A stretch of 64,000 nt of DNA from Corynebacterium sp. ACRPO (lineage in GTDB: Bacteria; Actinomycetota; Actinomycetes; Mycobacteriales; Mycobacteriaceae): contig NZ_JAKRNE010000004.1 of NCBI RefSeq assembly GCF_022347205.1, positions 62,001 through 126,000 of the forward strand, written 5' to 3'. A program made the position numbers and the translations under genes. Under the pieces are notes generated by a model. It was given only the letters and a program-made list of their open reading frames with translations. It searched no databases and was not told where the DNA came from. This document shows positions 1 to 6,578 of this stretch, in pieces; the stretch's first letter is position 1, and every line of letters starts with the position of its first letter.

Positions 1-350
1 TCTTCGCGGCGCGGGCCCATCTTGGGGGTCTGGCCGATGAGCTGGGCGGCGGCGTTGCCGATGATAAAGCCTTCGGATTCGAGGAGTTCGCGGCATTCGC
101 GCAGCAGTTTCGCTCCGGATACGCCGTCGTATTCGGGCCTGCCGACGCCCACGAAGGAGCCGAGGTCGCCGAGGTGGGAGGCGGATAAGAGGGCGTCGAC
201 AAGCGCGTGCGCTACCACGTCCCCGTCGGAGTGGCCCTCGCAGCCATCCACGCCCTCGAAGAGCAGGCCGGCGATCCAGCAGTCCTTGCCGGCCTCGATC
301 TGGTGGGCGTCGGTGGCGATGCCAACGCGCGGGATAATCGGGTTAGTCAT
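1..350 (-). CDS. ispF: 2-C-methyl-D-erythritol 2,4-cyclodiphosphate synthase, C-terminus outside window
   Basis: IspF closes the cyclic diphosphate ring in the MEP pathway, turning CDP-methylerythritol 2-phosphate into MEcPP in the cytoplasm. About 116 residues are visible of a family that usually has about 158. The N-terminus reads [20 protein letters not shown]14 and H16 are the first metal ligands of the family, and the later EGHSDGDV stretch supplies the next conserved His. The start codon lies inside the end of ispD with an 8-base ATGACTAA overlap, so the two are probably translationally coupled. The order carD-ispD-ispF is usual in actinobacteria. The gene is cut by the left window edge, not broken. 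Confidence 0.95.
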   Translation of the reverse strand, partial: MTNPIIPRVGIATDAHQIEAGKDCWIAGLLFEGVDGCEGHSDGDVVAHALVDALLSASHLGDLGSFVGVGRPEYDGVSGAKLLRECRELLESEGFIIGNAAAQLIGQTPKMGPRRE

Positions 351-1092
351 GGGTCTCCTCGGTCAGGGCGTGGGCCAGGGTGAGATCGATGGGCGTGGTG
401 ATTTTGAACGCCAGGGTGTCGCCCGGCGCGGTCGCCACGCGCTCGCCGTGCCATTCCATGAGGCTGGCGTCATCCGTGGCGGTGAATTCGGGCTGCTCGG
501 CCCAATAATCGAGGTTGGCCTGGCGCAGTGCAGGCAGGCGGAAGGCCTGCGGGGTTTGCACGGCGCGCAGGCGGGAGCGGTCGGGAGTGCTCACCACGGC
601 GTCGGCCGCGACTTCCTTGATGGTATCGGCCACGGGAACCACGGGCACGGCCGCGGGGGCGCCTTCGAGCACACGCTTAGCGACGCCCCGCACCATCGCC
701 GGCGGAGTCAGCGCCCGGGCCGCATCGTGGATGAGTACCACGGCGTCGTCGTCGGGAATTGCTTGCAGGCCGGCCCACACGGAATCGGCGCGCTCGCTGC
801 CGCCGTGCACGAGGCGGATGGGCGCGGCGTTGGTGGTGTCTTTAGCGCCTGCGGTGTCGATGCGGCCGATAATCCGGGCTGCTTCGGGCTCCATATCTGG
901 GCTGACCAGCACAATGACCTCGTCCACCACGCCGGAGGCCAGCAGCGCGCGCACGGAGCGCTCCAAGAGGGTGCGCCCGCGCAGCTCGACATAAGCCTTG
1001 GGCACCTCGGCACCGAGGCGGGTGCCTTGGCCGGCGGCCGCGATGAGCGCGATGACGCGCGGTTTAGTCTTCGTCGTCGAAGGAGAGGTCAT
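343..1092 (-). CDS. ispD: 2-C-methyl-D-erythritol 4-phosphate cytidylyltransferase
   Basis: IspD transfers CMP from CTP to methylerythritol 4-phosphate, the third step of the MEP route to isoprenoids. These feed menaquinone, decaprenyl phosphate and the carotenoids made by crtB/crtI in this window. The 249 residues fit the family. The nucleotide-binding signature [17 protein letters not shown] sits near residues 18-34, and [12 protein letters not shown] and TPQAFR follow in the usual order. Its 5' end overlaps the 3' end of carD by 29 bases and its 3' end overlaps ispF by 8 bases, so the three genes form one leftward operon. The annotated ATG gives about 13 extra residues before the first beta strand; a slightly later start cannot be excluded. 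Confidence 0.95.
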   Translation of the reverse strand: MTSPSTTKTKPRVIALIAAAGQGTRLGAEVPKAYVELRGRTLLERSVRALLASGVVDEVIVLVSPDMEPEAARIIGRIDTAGAKDTTNAAPIRLVHGGSERADSVWAGLQAIPDDDAVVLIHDAARALTPPAMVRGVAKRVLEGAPAAVPVVPVADTIKEVAADAVVSTPDRSRLRAVQTPQAFRLPALRQANLDYWAEQPEFTATDDASLMEWHGERVATAPGDTLAFKITTPIDLTLAHALTEETHD

Positions 1093-1648
1093 CGAGATCG
1101 ATGTCGTTGTCGATATCGGTGGTGATGGACTTATCGTCTACCAATCCGGCCGCGCGGTGGCGCTCGATGGTGGCATCGATTTCTTCCATCATGGTGTCGG
1201 CCTTTTTCTCATCGACCGGCTTGGCCAGCGCGAGCTCGCCCACCAGGATGGTGCGGGCCTTGCCCAGCATGCGCTTTTCGCCGGCCGAAAGGCCGCGGTC
1301 CTGGTCGCGACGCCACAGGTCGCGAACAACCTCGGCAACCTTATTGATATCGCCGGAGGCCAAGCGCTCCTGGTTAGCCTTATAACGGCGGGACCAGTTG
1401 CCGGCCTCTTCAACGTCCTCGTCACGCAGCACGGAAAAGACCTTTTCCAGGCCTTCCTTGCCCACGACGTCGCGCACGCCGACGTTATCGGCGTTCTTGA
1501 TGGGCACGCGAACGACTAGGTCGGACTGGTTGATGTGCAGCACCAGGTATTCCAGCGTCTCGCCGCCCATCTCGCGGGTCTCGATATCCTCGATGACGGC
1601 CGCACCGTGGTGCGGGTAGACGACGACCTCGCCGACCTTATACTCCAT
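1064..1648 (-). CDS. carD: CarD-family RNA polymerase-binding transcription regulator
   Basis: CarD binds the RNA polymerase beta subunit and the upstream edge of the transcription bubble and stabilises open complexes at sigma-A promoters, including rRNA promoters. The start [15 protein letters not shown] is chosen because an AAGGAG box lies just upstream, and a longer ORF would add a non-conserved leader. The N-terminal RNA polymerase-interacting domain spans about residues 1-70. The helical DNA-binding domain follows, with NWSRRYKAN placing a tryptophan at residue 85, the position of the minor-groove wedge Trp of mycobacterial CarD. At 194 residues it is about 30 longer than the mycobacterial protein because of an Asp-rich tail of unknown role. 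It is the first gene of the carD-ispD-ispF operon. Confidence 0.95.
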   Translation of the reverse strand: MEYKVGEVVVYPHHGAAVIEDIETREMGGETLEYLVLHINQSDLVVRVPIKNADNVGVRDVVGKEGLEKVFSVLRDEDVEEAGNWSRRYKANQERLASGDINKVAEVVRDLWRRDQDRGLSAGEKRMLGKARTILVGELALAKPVDEKKADTMMEEIDATIERHRAAGLVDDKSITTDIDNDIDLDDLSFDDED

Positions 1649-1849
1649 TGCCACTCCTTGTGTTCCCGATTTATCCCGGTTGACTAAGGCCGCTATTTTA
1701 TCACGCACGGCCGCCCCGCCTGCGGATACCCCCGTATACCCCCACGGTCTACCCGCCCGGTTTGGGACAAACTGTGTACTTTAATGCGAAAGGGACTAGG
1801 CTAAAGCGTTGATAAGCCCTGTGATCGCAATTGATGGAGGATGCTCAAC

Positions 1850-2428
1850 GTGCAGTCCCTGAAGTCCGCCGCCCGCCGCGGTGCCATTATTTCCGTTACC
1901 GCCGTCTCCGCTCTGGCGCTGGCTTCTTGCTCGGCGGGCCAGGTCACCCAGACCGCCGACAAGGTGGCTGCGGTCGATGGCGCTTCTGCAAGCACGGAAG
2001 ACAACAAGGTTGCGGTTCGCGATGTCACCATCTTGGTAGAACCGGACGGCACCGCTGCTCTGAAGTTCACCGCCGTAAACCAGGGCTACGATACCGATGT
2101 CATCTCCCTGGAGTCCGTCAAGGTCGATGGCCAGCGCGTAGAGATGGACAAGGCTCAGCCGCTGCACCGCGACCAGTCCATCATCGCGGATTCCCAGAAG
2201 AACCTGGACGCCACCACCCAGCAGGATTCCGAGACCGTCCAGTACATCGCCACTACGCTGAAGAACGATGACTTCGGCTACGCCGGCAGCCGCCCAGTCA
2301 CCTTCGAGTTCTCCAACGGTTCCATCGACGTGGACGCCACCATTGCCGCCACCCAGATGCAGTCCGGCGAGTTCGACCGCGACGTCGAGTCGTCCGAGGG
2401 CTACTCCTCCGAGGCTCCAAAGAACTAA
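1850..2428 (+). CDS. LpqE-like lipoprotein
   Basis: This is a predicted cell-surface lipoprotein of 192 residues. The signal peptide has a basic start, a hydrophobic core and the lipobox LASC, which places the lipid-modified cysteine at residue 27. The mature part is a single beta-rich domain without recognised catalytic motifs, followed by a Ser/Glu-rich tail. GTG 1850 is preferred over ATG 1841 because GGAGG at 1836-1840 directly abuts the ATG but lies 9 bases before the GTG. Its place between divergent carD and radA matches mycobacterial lpqE, so I infer orthology by position. Function is unknown. Copper-chaperone-like folds occur among small actinobacterial lipoproteins, but no Met/His metal motif is visible here. 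Confidence 0.85.
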   Translation: MQSLKSAARRGAIISVTAVSALALASCSAGQVTQTADKVAAVDGASASTEDNKVAVRDVTILVEPDGTAALKFTAVNQGYDTDVISLESVKVDGQRVEMDKAQPLHRDQSIIADSQKNLDATTQQDSETVQYIATTLKNDDFGYAGSRPVTFEFSNGSIDVDATIAATQMQSGEFDRDVESSEGYSSEAPKN

Positions 2429-2448
2429 GCCCCACCGCCCAAAAGTCT

Positions 2449-2490
2449 CGCCTCCAGCCCGTTTCGGGCCGGGGGCGTTTATGTGTTTTA
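2449..2490 (+). terminator. Rho-independent terminator after the lipoprotein gene
   Basis: A 13-base stem (2449-2461 with 2465-2477) with a TTT loop, one wobble pair and one mismatch is followed by TTTATGTGTTTT. It lies just before radA, so radA probably has its own promoter or depends on read-through. Confidence 0.75.
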
Positions 2491-2501
2491 GGCTAGAAGC
2501 C

Positions 2502-3872
2502 ATGGCCAAGAAATCTCGCCCTATCCACACCTGTTCCGAATGCGGCTACGTCTCGCCGAAGTGGCTCGGGCGCTGCCCCGACTGCGGGTCCTGGGGCACA
2601 TTGGAGGAACGGGCGCCGGTGGTGGCCGGGCCGGGGGCTGCGGGGGCGTCGGCAAGCAAGAGCGTAGCGCCGTCCAGCCCGGCGCAGCCGATTACCAAGA
2701 TTGGGGCGCAGGCGACAAAGACGGTGCGCACCGGCATCGGCGAGCTCGACCGCGTGCTTGGAACCGGCATCGTGCCGGGTTCGGTGGTGCTTATGGCCGG
2801 CGAGCCCGGCGTGGGCAAATCTACGCTGCTGCTGGAAGTAGCCTCGCGGTGGGCCCAGCTCGGCCGCACCGTGCTCTACGCGACGGCCGAGGAATCCGCC
2901 GGCCAGGTCCGCTCCCGCGCCGAACGCACCGGGGCGCTGCAGGAATCGCTGTACTTGGCGGCCGAGTCCAACCTGGACGCGGTCTTTGGGCACGTGGATA
3001 AGCTCAAGCCGAGCCTTATCATCGTCGATTCGGTGCAGACAATGCACGCCGTGGGCGTGGAGGGCGTATCGGGCGGCGTGGCACAATCGCGCGCGGTGAC
3101 GGCCGCGCTGACCTCACTGGCGAAGTCCACCGGCATTCCGGTGCTCCTGGTGGGCCACGTGACCAAAGACGGCAACGTGGCCGGCCCGCGCGTGTTGGAG
3201 CATCTTGTCGACGTCGTCTTAAACTTCGAGGGCGACCGCCAATCCAGCCTGCGTATGCTGCGCGGCATCAAGAATCGCTTTGGCGCCACCGATGAGGTGG
3301 GGTGTTTTGAGCAGACGGCCGGCGGCATTCGGGAAGTCGCAGACCCTTCCGGGCTGTTTCTCTCGCACCGCGGCACGACGCCGGATGGCTCGGCCGTGAC
3401 GGTCGCGATGGACGGCGTGCGGCCGATCCTCGCGGAGGTGCAGGCGCTGACGGTGGACCCAGTAGCGAAGAACCCGCGGCGCGTAGTGACCGGGCTAGAT
3501 TCCAACCGCGTGCCGATGGTGCTTGCGGTTCTACAGGCGCGCGCCGGCCAACGCACCAACGATAAGGATGCTTATGTCGCCACGGTGGGTGGCATGCGGA
3601 TTACAGAAACCGCCACGGATTTAGCGGTGGCGCTGGCAACGTGGTCCTCGCTGCACGAGCAGCCGCTGCCGGCCAAGACGGTGGTCATCGGCGAGGTGGG
3701 CCTGGCCGGCGAGTTGCGGCCGGTGCCCAATGTGGAGCGGCGCTTGATGGAGGCCGCACGGCTGGGCTACAAGCACGCGATTGTCCCGCGCGGAGATATC
3801 GAGCCGGTAGAGGGCATGCGCGTGCACCAGGCCGGGACGCTGGGGCAGGCCATCGCCGCAGTGTCGGGATAG
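2502..3872 (+). CDS. radA: DNA repair protein RadA
   Basis: RadA (Sms) is a RecA-like ATPase that drives branch migration of recombination intermediates. The start MAKKSRPIHT gives 456 residues, the normal length. Domains in order are a C4 zinc finger (C11, C14, C25, C28), a Walker A motif GEPGVGKS at about 100-107, the RadA-specific KNRFG motif near residue 257, and a C-terminal Lon-protease-like domain that lacks protease activity in this family. An upstream in-frame extension exists, but it runs through the lipoprotein gene in another frame and is rejected. No strong ribosome binding site is visible. In many actinobacteria the next gene is disA, encoding diadenylate cyclase. Here radA is followed after 3 bases by a convergent gene, so disA is absent from this locus. 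Confidence 0.96.
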   Translation: MAKKSRPIHTCSECGYVSPKWLGRCPDCGSWGTLEERAPVVAGPGAAGASASKSVAPSSPAQPITKIGAQATKTVRTGIGELDRVLGTGIVPGSVVLMAGEPGVGKSTLLLEVASRWAQLGRTVLYATAEESAGQVRSRAERTGALQESLYLAAESNLDAVFGHVDKLKPSLIIVDSVQTMHAVGVEGVSGGVAQSRAVTAALTSLAKSTGIPVLLVGHVTKDGNVAGPRVLEHLVDVVLNFEGDRQSSLRMLRGIKNRFGATDEVGCFEQTAGGIREVADPSGLFLSHRGTTPDGSAVTVAMDGVRPILAEVQALTVDPVAKNPRRVVTGLDSNRVPMVLAVLQARAGQRTNDKDAYVATVGGMRITETATDLAVALATWSSLHEQPLPAKTVVIGEVGLAGELRPVPNVERRLMEAARLGYKHAIVPRGDIEPVEGMRVHQAGTLGQAIAAVSG

Positions 3873-3875
3873 CGC

Positions 3876-4580
3876 CTAGCGCAGCGTGAAGTCCTGCGGC
3901 GGGGAGGAGTTATCGCCGATGACGGTGTGGGCGAAGTAGGCCCCAGGTTCGGCCGCGGGGCGGTCGGTGCACTCGCCCGGCTTGGAGGCCTGGCGGGACC
4001 ATTCGGCCTCGAATTTCACGTCCTTGCCGGCCGGGAAGGTTTGCGAGCCGGTCTGCACGGAGGCGTAGCAATCCGTATCGGACCACACGCGCTGGTTATC
4101 GGCCATCTTGTAGACCTCGAAGCGCAGCAGGTTCTTGTCCAGGTCGATCTTGCAGTCCGCGGCCGTGGGATTGGTGACCGTCATGAAGAACTTCGGCAGC
4201 TCGCCTTCCGGAACGGAGTAGTTCAGCATGGAGGTGCGGACATCGAGGTCCGCGAGGTCGCAGGTCTTCTTTGCTGCTTCGGAGCTTGCAGGCGCCGCGC
4301 TCGACGGCTCGCTTTCGGCCGCCTTGCTTTCCGACGCCCCCTCGGCCGAAGCCTCCGCAGCCGTCTCCGAGGCAGCTTCAGAGGTCTCCGGGGCGGCAGA
4401 AGACGAGGTCTGCTCCGGCGTGGGCGCAGGGGCGGCAGTATCGGCCGGCTCATCGCTGCTACCCCCGAAGGCGGCCACGGCCGCCCAGATCAGCACCACG
4501 GCCAGCACGAGCACGATGATGAGCGCCGCCACGCGGCGGCGCTTGTAGATCTCTTCAGGTAGGGGCTTTTTCTGCGTCAC
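3876..4580 (-). CDS. Membrane-anchored protein with exported domain, Rv3587c-like by position
   Basis: This 234-residue protein has a short basic cytoplasmic start, one membrane helix at about residues 17-38, and a long low-complexity Ala/Ser/Glu/Thr linker to about residue 105. A compact exported domain follows, containing four cysteines (in KKTCDL, ADCKID, DTDCYAS and GECTDR) that could form two disulphides. The position after radA and before the beta-carbonic anhydrase matches the conserved membrane protein found there in mycobacteria. No catalytic motif is seen. The exported domain resembles small beta-sandwich domains of unknown function in actinobacterial envelope proteins; its role is unknown. 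The gene converges tightly with radA. Confidence 0.8.
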   Translation of the reverse strand: MTQKKPLPEEIYKRRRVAALIIVLVLAVVLIWAAVAAFGGSSDEPADTAAPAPTPEQTSSSAAPETSEAASETAAEASAEGASESKAAESEPSSAAPASSEAAKKTCDLADLDVRTSMLNYSVPEGELPKFFMTVTNPTAADCKIDLDKNLLRFEVYKMADNQRVWSDTDCYASVQTGSQTFPAGKDVKFEAEWSRQASKPGECTDRPAAEPGAYFAHTVIGDNSSPPQDFTLR

Positions 4581-4644
4581 GCTGTCAATTTTAAGCGGTG
4601 GGTGCGGGCCGGTGCGCTAAGCCCGCGCCGCGTGTCAGGTTGGG

Positions 4645-5259
4645 TTATTCCACCCCGAAGGTCTGCAGGGTTTCCACGCTGGAGTCCTCCAGCAGGTAGC
4701 GCGCGCCGATAACGCCCAAAACGCGCTCGTCTAATAGGCGACGCACGTTGGGCACGCTGGCCACCAGCTGGGCGACGGTCTGGCGGGTGTGTTCCCGCTC
4801 GACGTCGTCAGTCGTGGCATTCGGTCCCGCCACCAGCGCGGAGGCGGCGACCTTCTCGATAATGGGTCGCTGCAGGCCGGTGGGCAGTTCGCCGCCGGCC
4901 ACGAAACCGGTAGCCGCGCCGACCGCGCCACAAGATTGATGGCCGAGGACCACCAGCAGGTTGGGCTTGAGGGCGGCGAGGGCGTAGTCGAGGGAGGCCA
5001 AGACGGCGTCGTCAAGAATGTGGCCCGCGGTGCGGATGACAAAGGCATCGCCGAAGCCGATGTTGAAAACGTGCTCGATAGGGGCGCGGGAATCGGAACA
5101 GGAAATGACCACCACGCGGGGATCCTGACCTTGGGTCAGGCCTTCGCGGTTATAAATCTCGCGCACGTCGACGGTCTCGCCGTCCAGCACGCGCTGATTT
5201 CCCGCCTTAAGGGCCTCCCAAACGGCCTGCGGTTCGTGGGCAACATTACGTAAAGGCAT
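4645..5259 (-). CDS. Beta-class carbonic anhydrase
   Basis: The enzyme interconverts CO2 and bicarbonate in the cytoplasm, supplying bicarbonate for carboxylases such as those used in fatty and mycolic acid synthesis. With the start chosen here (MPLRNVAHEP, 204 residues) the zinc ligands are C54 of CSDSR, H107 and C110 of GHQSCG, and D56-R58 form the catalytic dyad. The more upstream ATG at 5268 overlaps a good -10 box (TAGAAT, 5267-5272). A transcript from that box would begin at about 5259, giving a leaderless message starting at MPLR. It is divergent from mutY with only about 35 bases between them, as in mycobacteria. Confidence 0.93.
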   Translation of the reverse strand: MPLRNVAHEPQAVWEALKAGNQRVLDGETVDVREIYNREGLTQGQDPRVVVISCSDSRAPIEHVFNIGFGDAFVIRTAGHILDDAVLASLDYALAALKPNLLVVLGHQSCGAVGAATGFVAGGELPTGLQRPIIEKVAASALVAGPNATTDDVEREHTRQTVAQLVASVPNVRRLLDERVLGVIGARYLLEDSSVETLQTFGVE

Positions 5260-5266
5260 AGGCCAC

Positions 5267-5284
5267 ATTCTAATGCCCTAGACT
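5267..5284. promoter_or_regulatory. Back-to-back -10 boxes of carbonic anhydrase and mutY
   Basis: On the minus strand TAGAAT (5267-5272) lies about 7 bases before the carbonic anhydrase ATG. On the plus strand TAGACT (5279-5284) lies 10 bases before the mutY ATG. Neither gene has room for a ribosome binding site after these boxes, so both messages are probably leaderless, a common arrangement in corynebacteria. Confidence 0.45.
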
Positions 5285-5294
5285 ATCTCCCACG

Positions 5295-6155
5295 ATGGAT
5301 TCGCAAGCTCTTCTTTCCTGGTTCGATGCCAATGAACGCGACCTGCCGTGGCGCCGGCCTGGCACGAGCGCGTGGGGCGTGCTGCTCAGCGAGGTCATGA
5401 GCCAGCAGACGCCGGTCGCGCGCGTGGCTCCGGTGTGGGAGGAATGGATGCGGCGCTGGCCCACCCCGGCGGACTTTGCCCAGGCCACCCGGGCGGAGGT
5501 GCTGCGCGCCTGGGGCAAGCTGGGCTATCCGCGGCGCGCGCTGCGCCTGTGGGAGTGCGCGGCGGCCATTGGCGAGGGCGAGGTACCGGCGGACGTCGAT
5601 AAGCTGCTGCGCCTGCCGGGCATCGGTGACTACACCGCGCGCGCCGTGGCCTGCTTCCACTATGGGGTCAACGTGCCGGTGGTCGATACCAATGTGCGCC
5701 GGGTGTATGCGCGCGCGGAGGAGGGCAGGTTCTTGGCGCCGCAGCCGTCGAAGCGGGAGTTAGCGGCCGTGGCGGAGCTGTTGCCGGCCGAGAATGGGCC
5801 GCGTTTTTCGGCCGCGCTCATGGAATTGGGCGCGCTGGTGTGCACAGCGAAGAATCCTTCCTGCGAGCAGTGCCCGCTGCGCGCGAGCTGTGCGTGGCAG
5901 CTCGCTGGTCGGCCGCAGCCCAGTGCAGAGGAGCAGGCACGGGCAAAAAAGCGCGTGCAAAAATTCGTCGGCACGGACCGACAGGTGCGCGGCAAGATTT
6001 TGGACGTACTGCGTGCGGCGGAGCGGCCGGTGCCGCAGTCCGAGATTGACGTGGTCTGGCCCGATGCGGCGCAGCGCTCCCGGGCGTTGGCTTCGCTGCT
6101 TACCGACGGCCTCGCCGAGCAAAACGACGCCGGCCTGTTCCACCTCCCTATTTAG
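5295..6155 (+). CDS. mutY: A/G-specific adenine glycosylase, short form
   Basis: MutY removes adenine mispaired with 8-oxoguanine in base excision repair. Visible features are the catalytic Glu (E33 in SEVMSQQTPV), the helix-hairpin-helix LPGIGDYTARAV at about residues 107-118, the catalytic Asp D131 in VVDTNVRR, and the iron-sulphur cluster signature C-x6-C-x2-C-x5-C beginning at CTAKNPSC. The protein has 286 residues, whereas many MutY proteins have about 350. The C-terminal MutT-like domain that reads 8-oxoG is reduced to a small stretch of about 60 residues. The gene starts nearly leaderless from the divergent promoter shared with the carbonic anhydrase. Confidence 0.95.
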   Translation: MDSQALLSWFDANERDLPWRRPGTSAWGVLLSEVMSQQTPVARVAPVWEEWMRRWPTPADFAQATRAEVLRAWGKLGYPRRALRLWECAAAIGEGEVPADVDKLLRLPGIGDYTARAVACFHYGVNVPVVDTNVRRVYARAEEGRFLAPQPSKRELAAVAELLPAENGPRFSAALMELGALVCTAKNPSCEQCPLRASCAWQLAGRPQPSAEEQARAKKRVQKFVGTDRQVRGKILDVLRAAERPVPQSEIDVVWPDAAQRSRALASLLTDGLAEQNDAGLFHLPI

Positions 6156-6165
6156 GAGGTTAATA

Positions 6166-6237
6166 ATGGCCGGCTATAATCGCAGGTCGCGATCCAGGGT
6201 GTGTGATCTGGTTAACGCCAGCGGCCGCGGAAATTGA
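6166..6237 (+). CDS. Possible 23-residue small protein after mutY
   Basis: An almost perfect Shine-Dalgarno sequence (TAGGAGGT) lies right after the mutY stop and 6 bases before an ATG that opens a 23-codon frame beginning MAGYNRRSRSRVCDL. The predicted peptide is strongly basic. It would be co-transcribed with mutY and overlaps the 3' end of the convergent DUF4236 gene. Apart from the ribosome binding site there is no evidence of coding, and the SD could be fortuitous, so confidence is low. Confidence 0.25.
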   Translation: MAGYNRRSRSRVCDLVNASGRGN

Positions 6238-6382
6238 ATCCACCCGGCAAGTTCACCCACATGCCGCCGCGGGAATTAAAGGTGACCGGCCCTACCTTGG
6301 TAGACATCGACGCACCGGATCCGGAGACGTTGATCCAGCTATTCTTGCCGGTCTTTTTTCTTGAACGATACTGAAGTCCCAT
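6212..6382 (-). CDS. DUF4236-like small protein
   Basis: A 56-residue protein starting MGLQYRSRKKTGKNSW. The pattern of an aromatic/basic start, then a K-x-x-W-I-N-V-S-x-S-G segment, then a Gly-rich GPVTFNSRGG turn followed by N-L-P-G-G, matches the short DUF4236 domain as I remember it. That domain is usually found alone or at the N-terminus of small bacterial proteins of unknown function. A longer in-frame start (85 residues) exists, but the added part is unlike the domain. The upstream minus strand is AT-rich (TAAAATATAT) and could hold a -10 box for a nearly leaderless message. It sits alone between mutY and clpC. Function is unknown. Confidence 0.6.
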   Translation of the reverse strand: MGLQYRSRKKTGKNSWINVSGSGASMSTKVGPVTFNSRGGMWVNLPGGFNFRGRWR

Positions 6383-6518
6383 AAGCATATATTTTAGCAA
6401 TTCCACTTCCACCGTTCCTACTGCACAGTAGGTTTTGGGCATGGAAAAGATTTGACGGGAAACCGACATCTTCTAATTGTGCGGGCTAAATGGGGTCCGA
6501 GCCCGCGGAACGGCACAC

Positions 6519-6563
6519 AAAAAGCCACCCAATCTCGCAGAAAGCGAAGTGTTGGGTGGCTTT
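6519..6563 (-). terminator. Terminator of clpC
   Basis: A 12-base perfect stem AAAGCCACCCAA (6521-6532) pairs with 6552-6563. Read on the minus strand it ends in TTTTTGTG, 16 bases after the clpC stop codon. Confidence 0.85.
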
Positions 6564-6578
6564 AACCGTTGGACCGAA

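Noticed and set aside
6481..6506. Inverted repeat GCGGGCT/AGCCCGC between the DUF4236 gene and clpC
   Set aside because: It has no U-tract on either side and no gene whose end it fits. The stronger hairpin at 6519-6563 is the clpC terminator.
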